Source of the DNA: Euglena gracilis
Lineage: Eukaryota; Euglenida; Euglenophyceae; Euglenales
DNA: 64,000 nt
Direction of reading: 5' to 3'
Assembly: GCA_039621445.1 (NCBI GenBank)
Contig: CP154957.1
Location: 7,909,000-7,972,999 of the forward strand
Below are positions 10,174 to 19,690 of this stretch, piece by piece (the stretch's first letter is position 1; every line of letters begins with the position of its first letter). The notes beneath the pieces are model-generated. The model was given only the letters and a program-made list of their open reading frames with translations, was not told the DNA's origin and did not search any database. Made by a program: the position numbers and the translations under genes.

Positions 10174-11918
10174 GGAGAAAACCCCAGCAAGCTGTATTGT
10201 GGAAACCATTGTCTGCCTTCCCAGAGGGGGGCTCAGCAAGGCGACCCATGTGGACCGGCAGCTTTCGCCTGGGGTGTACAAGACCTTTGTGAGGGCCTCT
10301 CACCTTTGGTCGAATGGCAGGGATGGTACTTGGATGACGCCCATCTGCTGGGATCGCCAGCCCAACTGCACAATGCCCTTGCCTTCCTGATTCGCGAGGC
10401 AGCCACGCTTGGGTTGGCCGTGAACCCTGCAAAATGTCGATTGTGGGGACCAGCGTTCACATCAACAGAAGGTGTCCCTTGCATTCCCCCTGGCACGCCA
10501 CAGGACAGCCCCCTACATCAAATACCACTGACCGCCTTTGTTGCTGGTTCTGGTTTGAAAGTTTTGGGGGTCCCTGTCCACCACCCCCAAGATGACCGCT
10601 TCTGTGAAGAAGTTTGGAATAAGCGCATTGAAGACATCCGACGTTCTTGCACAGTACTTCAACACCTACCTCAATCGCATGTGCAATTCACCTTGCTTCG
10701 TTTTTGTTTATCTGCTTGCAAAGTGAATGACCTCTTGCGCGCCTGCAAAATCACCTCTGCAACAACGGCATGCAAGACATTGTCGGGAATTATTCGGGAA
10801 ACATTCAGTAGCATGGTCGGCTCCCCTTGCACCCCAGAAGAATGGTTGCAAGTTTCCCTGGCCATCAGATGCGGTGGAATGGGAATCTCCGATCCGCTAT
10901 TTCAACGTGTACCTGCCAGATTGTCTCAAGTGGTGGACTTCTGTCGAAGAGCTCCCTCTGTCTTGGGCCTGCCCGCTGCCATGGACATCCTTCCCAAAGA
11001 CGCTGACGATTGTTTACGGACAGCCCTCAATGAACTTGGTCAAATGGCCCCACTGCCACAATGGGCCACTGACAAAAATTTGATCTCTCAGGCACAGTCT
11101 CCACACAATTCACAACGTTGGTGGAGACACTTCGGGACACATTGAATGGACCTGATGCTGTACGCTTTGCAAGCCAATGCCAACCACACGCTATGGCATG
11201 GGCCGCTTTGACACCATCTCAAGGACTCCGCACCCTGTCACCCATGGCTGAATTCCGCTGCACACTTCGTTGGTCCCTCGGAATGACTCTCACACCAATG
11301 GAATCCGATCCCAACCTCTGTCCCAAATGCTTTGGACAATCAGATTTTCTCGGACACCACCTCGTTTGCTGCAAATCAAACTTCATTACCCGGCGGCACG
11401 GGGCTGTCCAAGATTTTCTGACAACCACAACACAGAAGGCAGGATTTACAGCCCGTAAAGAACAACGAGCTGATGACCGTTCCCGGCCTGGGGATATCTT
11501 CATTCCTCGCTTGGACAGTGATGGACCCGTTGCAGTGGATGTGACAATCCGCCACACCCTTGCGCAAAGTCATCCGCTGCGAAGTGCAGAAAGCCTTTCA
11601 CAATGGCAAACACGTCAGGAGGCTGAAAAGCATGCCAAATATGATGCAACATGCCAACGACTGGGCTGGCGGTTGACGCCATTCGTCATGGATTGCTATG
11701 GGGGCATGGGACAAGAAGCGCGCTCCTTGATGGCCACCCTCCTCAAGGCCCTTCTGGGGCAGCGGGAAGGGTGGCGGCGGCGGGCCGCAGAAGCAGACAT
11801 TTGGCAAGGCCTGTCCTTCACACTTATCAGAGAAATCAGCAGACAGCTCGTTTGGAGCTTGTATTCTTCCAAAGATGAGATCACCCTGTCTTCTGCCCAC
11901 TCACCATATTCTGTCTGA
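10174..11918 (+). pseudogene. Non-LTR reverse transcriptase, 5'-truncated and frameshifted, with restriction-like endonuclease tail
   Basis: The frame opens in the palm domain: QRGAQQGDPCGP (RT motif B region, about 10222-10257) and GWYLDDAHLLG, where YLDD is the polymerase active-site box (about 10326-10345). A thumb-like region runs to the stop at 11143-11145. A second frame, overlapping near 11115, continues GPDAVRFASQCQPHAMAW, then a CPKC...HHLVCC zinc-knuckle-like motif (about 11320-11375), then RPGDIFIPRL and VAVDVTI (about 11484-11550), typical of the PD-(D/E)XK restriction-like endonuclease tail of some LINE-like elements, and ends at 11918. The element would copy RNA into DNA at a nicked target. 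It lacks fingers and N-terminus, and one frame shift separates the two halves; 5' truncation is usual for LINEs. A programmed shift is possible but unlikely. Confidence 0.85.
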
Positions 11919-12428
11919 AGGCCTTTGAGCACAAACTCTCAACCAAATAACCAACCTTGAACTCTCACCTGCCAAGTTTTTAACCCCTAGCTACCCCCTG
12001 AGCAGAGCCACACGCCGAGCCAAAGACAAATCAATGGGTCACATAGACGCGCAGAGAAGCAAAACACAACAAAAGCCAAAACCCGACACAAACACGCAAT
12101 CCTGTGGCAAAAGCGGTACAAACGCCCCCCTCCCCGCCCAATATATATTGAAGGTGACCTTTGCTCATCTTCCACTAACCACTGACCTCCACACTCTCAA
12201 CAAGTATCACTCAGTAGCTCTTTTGTACATTACACCCACAGTTTTATCTACCCGCGACCTGTGGCGGCACAGGGAGTCACAAGGGGGTTCCTCTTGTGGC
12301 GAGGGCCAAAAGAGACGTTTCCCTGGGCCCGGGGCACGGTTTGGGTGAAGCTGTGCTACCCACCGTGAAAAGAGCCTCCCCCCCCCAAAAAAACTGATGC
12401 TACAGATCGCTGTTCTTCCCCCCCACAG
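11919..12428. other. 3' flank of the RT element
   Basis: AC-rich non-coding sequence, then G/C-run blocks at 12330-12425. No poly-A tail or clear boundary is visible. Confidence 0.4.
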
Positions 12429-12511
12429 ATGCACCTCAGAAACTGATGAAGAAGTTATTTGTACCCATTGATAAGAAGGTGAAGTCTGAAACGGTGCAAG
12501 AATTGGCCTGA
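12429..12511 (+). CDS. Possible terminal exon of an unknown gene
   Basis: A good acceptor (pyrimidine-rich, CCCCACAG) precedes an open frame reading APQKLMKKLFVPIDKKVK and ending at TGA. After the TGA the same frame continues AAEEVQQR, helix-like in character, so the stop may be a mutation. AATAAA-like signals (AAATAAAAAATAAAG) follow near 12616. No family recognised; no upstream partner exon found. Confidence 0.3.
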
Positions 12512-13462
12512 GCTGCTGAAGAAGTTCAACAGAGATAGGTTTATGTCCCTTACCAATCAAATGACTTTTTCCCCACATTCCAGGGCTCCCAAGACTGCAG
12601 GCACAGAGGCAGCAAATAAAAAATAAAGAACTTCACAGTGGAAGGTGTGATCCTGTCGCTTGTTCTGCTGAATTGCTCATTTCCAGTGAAAGTCGGCCAT
12701 GTTGATCTTTTCCACTGTTAGTCTGGGAAAATGAATCTTAATGAAAAGTCTGTGGCTGTTGCATCAAATGTCTGTGACATGCATCTGTGGCATCAAATGT
12801 TTTTTTAATGCAACGTTCTGTCAAAGCCTGTTTGTGTTTTCCTCTTTCTGTGGGTATTTTCTGTGGCATCATTCCTGGCGAACATTTGACTGTGTATTGT
12901 TGACACTTGTTAAAATCTGGGGGTGAACAGTGCAATTGTGTGTTTGGATGTATGTATTTTCATCAGGTGAATTGAGGAACTGAAGAACAATGAAGCAGGA
13001 GAAGATGTTTTGTAACTGCTGCATTGTAATTTTTTTGTAACATAGCTCTTTTTTTGCTGCATTGTGTTTTGCAAATGGTGTCAGTGTGATAGACGAATTT
13101 CCTGTGTGTGAACCGTCTGAAAAATATTCAATGTGTTTTCACTGCTCAATGGTTGTTCTGGTAATGTGGTGTGTCATTTGGATGTGTGTGGTGGGCATTT
13201 GCGTGTGGTTTTTCTTGTGGATATGTGGTTGCCAATTTTCCACTCAACTTATTTTCCACCAGTGGCCAGTTTGGGGGCTGTCACAGGTGGCCCAATTTGG
13301 TAATGGGGGGGATTGGTGACAGGATGTTTGGCCAGTTTGGTGCCACAGGGTCCATCAAAGGCCACCTAGGAAAAAGGGTCCAGCGATGAACATTTTTCGA
13401 TGTTTGGAGGCTTTTTTTGCACACGGAAACGGAGCACTGGAAAGTAGTTAAAAACGTGTTCA
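12512..13462. other. No gene; T/GT-rich sequence
   Basis: Single-strand composition bias (T and G) with no splice-supported frame. The longest open frame (13062-13316) is a cysteine/tryptophan-rich artefact of TGTG content. Confidence 0.5.
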
Positions 13463-13499
13463 GCCCGCCAAATGCCTGCCCTGAAATTCGTGGTCATGA

Positions 13500-13660
13500 A
13501 CACGTTTTCAATGACGGCATTTGTGGCAATGACACGTTTTCAGTGACGGCATTTGTGGCAATGACACGTTTTCAGTGACGGCATCTGTGGCAAGGACACG
13601 TTTTCAGTGACGGCATTTGTGGCAATGACACGTTTTCAATGAGGGCATTTGTGGCAACCC
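13500..13660. repeat. 32-bp tandem repeat, left array
   Basis: About five copies of ACACGTTTTCAGTGACGGCA plus TTTGTGGCAATG in tandem, with C/T and A/G variants. Confidence 0.9.
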
Positions 13661-13812
13661 TGAGTAAAAAGCAAAAAACGCTGTCATGAAAAATCGGAGT
13701 GCGGTTGAGAGGCCGGGTGGTCCTCAACAGGTGAGGCGGGTCGGGGGCACTCTACAACACGACAACAAGAAGGCTTGGTTGCCTTGGCACAAGGACAGGG
13801 AAGGGACGAAAA

Positions 13813-14505
13813 TCACGGCACACGACAGGCTTTACACAAAAAAGAGCCATACTTTGGTGGCCGCCGCAAATCATAAGCGTTGGACCAGTTCACCCCCTTC
13901 AGCAACTGGTCCAACACTTCAGGCTGCAACACGTCTGCTGGAGGCCGAACCGCCGTTGACACTGCCTTCCGCGCGCGTTCGCGCTCCAGGGAACGCGAAA
14001 AAATCTCGTTGAACTGGGGGAATTGGCGCTCTGAGGAAGGCAACACTACTCCCTCGGTGGTTGTTTTGCGGAATGCCCGAGCGACGGCATTCACGTATGT
14101 CTGAAAAGAGGTTGCCGAACGATTCCCTGAAACGAACAAAGTTCCCGACTGCTGCTCACGTTGAGCCACACATTGTTCGATGACGCTCGCCTCATCGAAC
14201 AACAGGCTGGGTTCCAGCTCCCATCCCGTCCAGGCAACAAAGAAAGCATCCAGCTCAGGATAACAGGCTTGCCGATGTTGACACAGTTTGGCGAACTCCA
14301 AACAGTTGGCAACAGCAGCAAGCTCTGCACCCAGGGTGCCGGACTTTTTCTTTGTATTGCCCTGTGCCAGCAAGGTGCCATGAAGGGGGTCAACCTTCGG
14401 CTTCTTGGCATCTTGCTGGTATACCGCAAGAGCAGCCAGGAACAGTTCCGTCCTAGGGGGAGGTGGCAAAAGACCATTCACAAAGTTTGCCGTGCGTTTA
14501 GCCAT
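13813..14505 (-). CDS. 230-aa element-encoded protein, possibly a tyrosine-recombinase N-terminal region
   Basis: An intact ATG-to-stop frame on the minus strand, beginning MAKRTANFVNGLLPPPP. It is moderately basic and helical. The stretch SATSFQTYVNAVARAFRKTT resembles the SAM-like core-binding domain that precedes the catalytic domain of tyrosine recombinases (as in Crypton or DIRS-type elements), but no R..HxxR..Y catalytic set is present in this frame. The end (YGSFLCKACRVP) may be read into intron. It is the only ORF between the paired repeats, so it is probably the element's own protein or what remains of it. Function is inference only. Confidence 0.55.
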   Translation of the reverse strand: MAKRTANFVNGLLPPPPRTELFLAALAVYQQDAKKPKVDPLHGTLLAQGNTKKKSGTLGAELAAVANCLEFAKLCQHRQACYPELDAFFVAWTGWELEPSLLFDEASVIEQCVAQREQQSGTLFVSGNRSATSFQTYVNAVARAFRKTTTEGVVLPSSERQFPQFNEIFSRSLERERARKAVSTAVRPPADVLQPEVLDQLLKGVNWSNAYDLRRPPKYGSFLCKACRVP

Positions 14506-14552
14506 ATTGGCAGGGCTGCGGGAAAAAGAAAAAAAGAAAGAAAAAAGGGGGG

Positions 14553-14706
14553 GGGTGACACGTTTTCAGTGACGGCATTTGTGGCAATGACACGTTTTCA
14601 GTGACGGCATCTGTGGCAAGGACACGTTTTCAGTGACGGCATTTGTGGCAATGACACGTTTTCAGTGACGGCATCTGTGTTCAGGCACGTTTTCAGTGAG
14701 GGCATC
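14553..14706. repeat. 32-bp tandem repeat, right array
   Basis: Same unit and orientation as 13500-13660, again about five copies; the last unit is altered before TCAGTGAGGGCATCG. Confidence 0.9.
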
Positions 14707-14811
14707 GTTTTTTGGGTCCGAATTTCACAAATTCGCGTTTTTGACCCCTTGCGTGAATCATGACCACGAATTTCAGGGCAGGCATTTGGCGGGCTCTGAA
14801 AACGTTTTTAA

Positions 14812-14924
14812 ACAAATTGTGGCTGAGCCCAGATTTCAGCCTGAAAACGTGTTCAGGGGCCCCCTTCGGGGGCCCCTGGCTGAACACGTTTTCAGGCTGA
14901 AATCTGGGCTCAGCCACAATTTGT
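14812..14924. repeat. 113-nt near-perfect hairpin
   Basis: Left arm 14812-14855 and right arm 14881-14924 are perfect inverted copies over 44 bp. Inside them GGGGCCCCC and GGGGGCCCC pair around TTC, leaving only an unpaired TGGC. It lies 17 bp outside the 37-bp repeat of the neighbouring element and contains its ACACGTTTTCA phrase. Confidence 0.95.
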
Positions 14925-15614
14925 GTATAAAAAAAAACAGGTTTCTGTTTTTTCTTCCCAGTCCGCGAGCAGACACAAAAAAAAAAGGGGCGATAAGGTC
15001 TCTTACTGATTGCGACGGACGTAACCCTGACGGCGAAGACAAAAAAAAAATCTGCGGAAAACAGGGCGACCGGATTTAATTCCCCGACTGGCGGGGGCTC
15101 ACCGGAATAAATTCCTTGCGGTTTAATTCCTGACGTATTTAATGTACTTGCGGTTTTCGCCCGGGCCTGTATATGTGTGTATATATATATTTCTATTAAA
15201 GGCGCCATTGAGGTCTTGAGCAGTTTTTTCCCACCTCAAACCGCGTCCCCTCCACGTCCCCCCCGCGTCCCGGATTTTGGACGGGCACTTTTTTGGCTGA
15301 CCAAAGGAAAACTGCATACAAATTTGGGTGACGCCAAAGAAAACACGCAGAGGTGGTTGGGCCACAGTTCTCCCCTGCGTCCCCCCCCCCGTCTCGAACC
15401 ACCCCCAAAGAAAAATAATAAAAGGATGAACTCAACATGGGCCTATATGCTTCAACAACCCATAATTTCTTGGTCAAAAAATGTACAAAATCGCCAATTT
15501 TGGTTGCTTTTCATCAACCTTTTTGTTCAAAATCCAAAATTTCCCTTGACATGGTCCAAAAATGGGGAAAAAAATGCATGGTAATCACCTCCAGAGCCCG
15601 GGGGGGGGGGCAGA
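14925..15614. other. No gene; A-runs and C-rich spacer
   Basis: A-runs, a short TATATAT stretch (15180-15191) and C-rich CGCGTCCC repeats near 15240-15275. The phrase AAATCTGCG...AACAGGGCG at 15047-15066 also occurs at 10107-10126 beside the RT element. Confidence 0.4.
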
Positions 15615-15749
15615 ATGGAATGGTGCGGTGCAGATGATATTCTCCATCGTTCAGGTCAGATGACTGCTATTGTGCCTGATGTGATTTCTCTAGATGCCAA
15701 AGATGGAACCAATGAGCCCAACACTGATCCCGGTGGTACAACCCAGTGA
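15615..15749 (+). CDS. Small coding-like ORF (44 aa)
   Basis: ATG to TGA, starting MEWCGADDILHRSGQMTAIV and ending DPGGTTQ; acidic and balanced in composition, unlike the low-complexity surroundings. It could be a genuine short protein, an exon, or chance. No family recognised. Confidence 0.25.
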   Translation: MEWCGADDILHRSGQMTAIVPDVISLDAKDGTNEPNTDPGGTTQ

Positions 15750-16061
15750 TGACTATTTTGCTTTAAGCATTCAGTGCATTCTCTAATTTTCGTGTAGGCG
15801 TAGAAGCCCCGTTTCCCAAGCCGCTTGATTTCCCTCACCCCCCCCCCTTATTTGCCTAATTCTCTAATTGGCCTCCGGGACAAAATGGGCCAATTTCAGC
15901 AAGGCAGCGAAAAGAGCTCAGAAAACCTCCAACACCTTCGGTTTCAAAAATTTGCTGATAAGAAAAAGCCATGAATCCAAATATGTACAAAAAATCACCA
16001 AGTTTTCACAGGTAAAGAATCGCCGCTGACCTCAAGGCAAGGCAGAGCGCTCGTTTTTGGA
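15750..16061. other. Spacer; nothing recognised
   Basis: AT-rich spacer containing a C-run at 15838-15848. Confidence 0.4.
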
Positions 16062-16069
16062 GTGCCGAT

Positions 16070-16567
16070 CATACTTGCAGTTAGTGCGACCGGAAAAAAT
16101 GTTACCGTGCGCCGCGACCACCGCGGAAAATTTTTTTTTGTAACCGGCAGCGCCGCGGCAAAATTTTTTCTGTGCGCCGCGAATGCCGCGGCACTGGTTT
16201 ATGTGTGCGCCGCGACCGCCGCGGAAACTTTTTTTTGGAAAAATTCAACGGGTGGGACTGGTGCTACCTTGGCAACACTTTGTTTTGCCAAAGCCCGGGT
16301 GAGCACCTTCTATCAATCTAATTGTTTCCACCAAAAAAATGTTGGGTGTTGTGTTGCTGCCAATACGTTCTTGAGCTGTGGGCAGAAAAATTTTTTGTGG
16401 CGCAACCACCGCGGAAAATTTTTCCGCTTGCGCCGCGACCACCGCGGCAATAAATTTTGCTCGTGCCGCGACAGCCGCGGCAAAAATCTTTCTGTGCGCC
16501 GCGACCACCGCGGAAAAAAATTTTTGCGCCGCGGCAGGAGCGCCGCGGCGCACTAACTGCAAGTATG
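16070..16567. mobile_element. 498-bp MITE with 19-bp TIR and perfect 8-bp TSD
   Basis: CATACTTGCAGTTAGTGCG (16070-16088) is perfectly inverted at 16549-16567. GTGCCGAT flanks it directly on both sides (16062-16069 and 16568-16575). The interior is filled with repeats of GCGCCGCGACCACCGCGG separated by A/T-runs, in both halves, around a ~150-bp unrelated core (16250-16380). No transposase frame. The 8-bp duplication suggests mobilisation by a hAT-type enzyme. Confidence 0.92.
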
Positions 16568-16575
16568 GTGCCGAT

Positions 16576-17543
16576 GCGGCCAATTTCAGCAGAAAATGAC
16601 AGAAAAATGACGTTTTTTTGGGTGTTTGTGACCAAAGTGGTGTTTTGCGCCTCCCAGGCGGTAACTGCTGCATTTTGCTCATGCTTGCCGCGGGCAAAAT
16701 GGTTCCTGTCCCCCCCAGGGGTTAGGAGAGCCCCCCCCCCCCTGATTGTCCCCGAACTCCTCGTCAGGCCCGAGTTATTCACGCGCGGAAGGGGTCCAAA
16801 CTTGGTAGGATTGGCCCCCCCAGACTCTGCCATTTCGGGCCCAAAAATTGATATTTTCAAAATATCTCGAAAATGATGCAAAATCAAAGGAAATGTCCGG
16901 AGACCTAAATTGAAGCCCTTGGAATGCCCCATCTACCGGTGTTTTGATTTCCCCGCAACTCCCTTTTCCGGATCCGGGTGGCCAAAGAACTTGGTTTTGG
17001 GCAATTTTTTTTCCCGATTTTTTTCGACTTTTTTTTGACCCAAAAATGACCCCAAGTCCATGGGATTCGGGCCCAAAACGGGGGACGGGGGTCAAAAAAC
17101 GCTTGTTTTCGACTCTTAACACTTTTTCCGGGTCTGGGAGGCCGAAAAACATGCTTTTGGGCCAATAAATTTTTTTTCGATTTTTTTTGGATTTTTTTTT
17201 GGATTTTTTTCGCCCGAAAAAAGCGGCCAAGTCTGACAGTGGAAAAAGTGTACAAAATGTCCCAAATTGGCCAAAAAACGGCTGTATCTCGGGCCGAAAA
17301 GGAGCGTTTTTTGACCCCCCGGCCCCCCGTTTTGGGCCCGAAACGGATGGAGTTTGGGTGATTTTGGGGTCAAAAAGTCGAAAAAAATCGAAAAATTTTA
17401 TTTGCCCAAAACCATGTTCTTTGGCTTCCGGACCCGGGAAAAGTGTTTTCGAGCCGAAAACGAGCGTTTTTCGATCCCTCCGCCCCCCGTTTTCGTTCCG
17501 AAACCAATGGAGTTTGGGTCATTTTCGGGTCAAAAAAGTCGAA
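16576..17543. repeat. Dispersed CCCGTTTTCGGTCCGAAAC-type repeat, several copies
   Basis: Diverged ~120-150-bp modules follow each other (about 16950-17110, 17110-17290, 17290-17540), each with a GGCCAAAGAACATGG-like phrase, CCGGACCCGG, an A/T-run and CCCCGTTTTGGGCCCGAAAC. The array resumes at 18583-18840. Confidence 0.7.
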
Positions 17544-18582
17544 GGGGGAGCACACAGCTGGCCGACGGCTGGCCGACGGCGTGACGGAAGCCGGGTCATG
17601 TTGTTAAGCTTATTTCGGATTGCAAATCCCTAATGATGTGCCGGTTCCGAATTCTGAGAGGCAAATTCCTAATTTAGTGTGCCAATTCCTAATTTGAGGA
17701 GGAAATTCCTAATTTCACGTGTGAACTAATTTTGGGTGTAAAATACTAAAATTTGAGTGGTAATCCCTAATTCGGTGTGCAATGCCTAATTTTAAGTGGC
17801 AAATTAATGAAAAGGTTCCTAATTGAGGGGCAATTGCCTAATTTGGAGGGCCTAACTTTACTGCCTAATTTGGGATGCAGAATCCTTATTTTGAAAGGCA
17901 AATGTCTAATTTCATGTGTCCATTCCTGTTTTTGAGTGGCAAATGCCTAATTTCGGGTGTAAAATACTGAAATTTGAATGATAATCCCTAATTTGGTGTG
18001 CCAATGCCTAATCTTGAGTGGCATTCCTAATTAATAAAAAGGTTCCTTCCTTTGAGGTGCAAATGCCTAATTTGGTGGGTCAATTCTGACAAATGCCAAA
18101 TATTGGGGCAAAGTCCAAATTTTTGGTGGAGATTTTTTTTGAGAGGCACGTGTCCCATTTTTAAGTGGCACATCCTAATGGTGGGAAAACCCTCGAATGG
18201 CCATTGCCGATTTTGGGCATATTTTCTGGTTATTTTGAATTCTTTACACAAAAATTCATCCATTTTCAGCCATTAGGGTTTGTCTGGGCCATTTTCTGCC
18301 GCTTCACAGCACACGGGACAGTGGTTGTGCCATTGTTTGGTCAGTCCCTCAAGATGACCATGAAATTGACCCAAACTGGACCAAATTGGTTGAAATTGGT
18401 CAAGAAATTCCAAAACTGCCAAAATGAACAAAAAATGCAAAAATCCCCAAATGCAACCTCAATGCAACCTCCAACAACGATAAACATGACCTTGAAGGGT
18501 GGTTATTGAGGTTCACCACCACAAGGATGTGGTACCTCATTTTCCTGTGAGTCACACCGGTGGCCGACGGCGTGCTCCCCCC
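17544..18582. mobile_element. ~1.04-kb insertion with 10-bp inverted ends in the dispersed repeat
   Basis: GGGGGAGCAC (17544-17553) is inverted as GTGCTCCCCC (18571-18580), and GGCCGACGGCGTG-like sequence lies just inside both ends. The flanking repeat (GTCGAAAAAA... and GCCCAAAACCATG) resumes on the far side. The interior is mostly the CCTAATTT array and has no gene. Confidence 0.6.
17635..18100. repeat. Degenerate CCTAATTT-GTGGCAAA tandem array
   Basis: About twenty diverged units of ~20 bp, each with CCTAATTT followed by GTG and a short AAT-rich spacer. The same unit occurs at 8440-8610 and 59820-59885. Confidence 0.8.
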
Positions 18583-18840
18583 CAAAAAATCGACTTTTTT
18601 GCCCAAAACCATGTTTTTTTTGTCCTCCCGGACCCGGATAAAGTGTTTTCGAGCCGAAGACGAGCGTTTTTCGATCCCTCCGCCCCCGTTTTCGGTCCAA
18701 AACCAATGGACTTTGGCTCATTTTCGGGTCAAAAAAGTCGAAAAAATTTTTTCCCCCAAAACCATGTTTTTGGGCCTCTCAGACCCGGAAAAAGTGCTTT
18801 CCAGCCGAAAACGAGCGTTTTTCGACCCCTGCCAGCCAGC
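18583..18840. repeat. Right part of the dispersed CCCGTTTTCGG repeat
   Basis: Two further modules with GCCCAAAACCATGTTTTT, CCCGGACCCGGA and GAGCGTTTTTCGA, matching 17400-17480. Confidence 0.75.
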
Positions 18841-19015
18841 TTTGTTCTGAGTCCCTTACATTTTAATCGAAAAACTTCCATGCAGGGAGCCGGTTTGAAC
18901 AGGGCATCAAATTGGCGCGCATATTAAGAGCTCATTACTGTTCAAAACCTGGTGAGGGTGAAATGATTCCCCTGGAATTTTGCATTTATTAAAAAATGAT
19001 TCGGCGCCTCAAATA

Positions 19016-19198
19016 CCCTCACCGCCCCCCTCAAAGTGGCCACCCCCCCCAAAGTGGTCAAAATTTTGGCAAATTTTGTTGACCCCCCACAGTGGCCACT
19101 TCTACTCCGCAGCGAAGGCGCTGAAGACCAATATTGACCCCAAAAGTGGTCTCCCCCCCCCCCCCCAGAGGGTGGCCACTTTGAGGGGGGGGGTGAGG
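19016..19198. mobile_element. 183-bp MITE-like inverted repeat
   Basis: CCTCACCGCCCCCCTCAAAG and GTGGCCAC at the left end face GTGGCCACTTTGAGG and GGGGTGAGG at the right end. ATA occurs directly on both sides. It is too small for a gene. Confidence 0.65.
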
Positions 19199-19665
19199 AT
19201 AGTTTGGGCTTGTCAGCCAGGTATTGTTGTAAAAACTGGTATAGCCAGGTATGCGATCGAGAATTTATGCATGCCGGAGGGTCAAAAAGTGAATTTTTTT
19301 TTGCTGAAAAATTTTTTGGTGGCAGGGTGATAATTTCCTTTTTGTGCAATTTCCGGACAGGCAAAAAAAAACAAAATTTTCATAATTGGACCATTGGACC
19401 ACCAATTGTCTCCAAACCTCCCTCCCAACGATCCATTTATGGGGGTCCAATTTTTGAACTCAATCTCTTTTATGCTGCAATTATCAGATCAATAATGAGG
19501 TCCTGAGAAACATAGGTTTTCATCCGTTCTACCAAGAATTCGGAAGACTGCAAATTTGAATAACAACAAGTCATTATTGTTGTCACCAATGGTGATCCTG
19601 TCATCCGCTGTCTTCCAGCAGATCAGCTTGACCCGGCATCTGGGTGGACAAAGATCCCTTCTCAG

Positions 19666-19690
19666 ACTTTCACTTGTGTGGAGTTTCCTG
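19666..19690 (+). CDS. TFIIIC5 exon: TFTCVEFP-G
   Basis: Acceptor CCTTCTCAG ends at 19665. The exon ends in phase 1 before GTGTGG. The split Gly codon (G + GA) is completed by the exon at 21029. A longer version with acceptor CTTCCAG at 19618 (adding DQLDPASGWTKIPSQ) is equally open. Confidence 0.7.

Larger units (their letters stand above)
13463..14794. mobile_element. Element with perfect 37-bp terminal inverted repeats, internal tandem repeats and one ORF
   Basis: Positions 13463-13499 and 14758-14794 are perfect inverted copies (37 bp, ending GCCCGCCAAATGCC inside out). Just inside each end lies the same 32-bp direct tandem repeat (13500-13660 and 14553-14706). A single 230-aa minus-strand ORF lies between them. 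The combination of outer inverted repeats, inner direct repeats and one gene is not a standard hAT or LTR layout. Target-site duplication is not evident. Confidence 0.75.

Noticed and set aside
16062-16556. 164-aa Ala/Arg-rich ORF
   Set aside because: Lies entirely within the CCGCGG-repeat MITE; open by composition.
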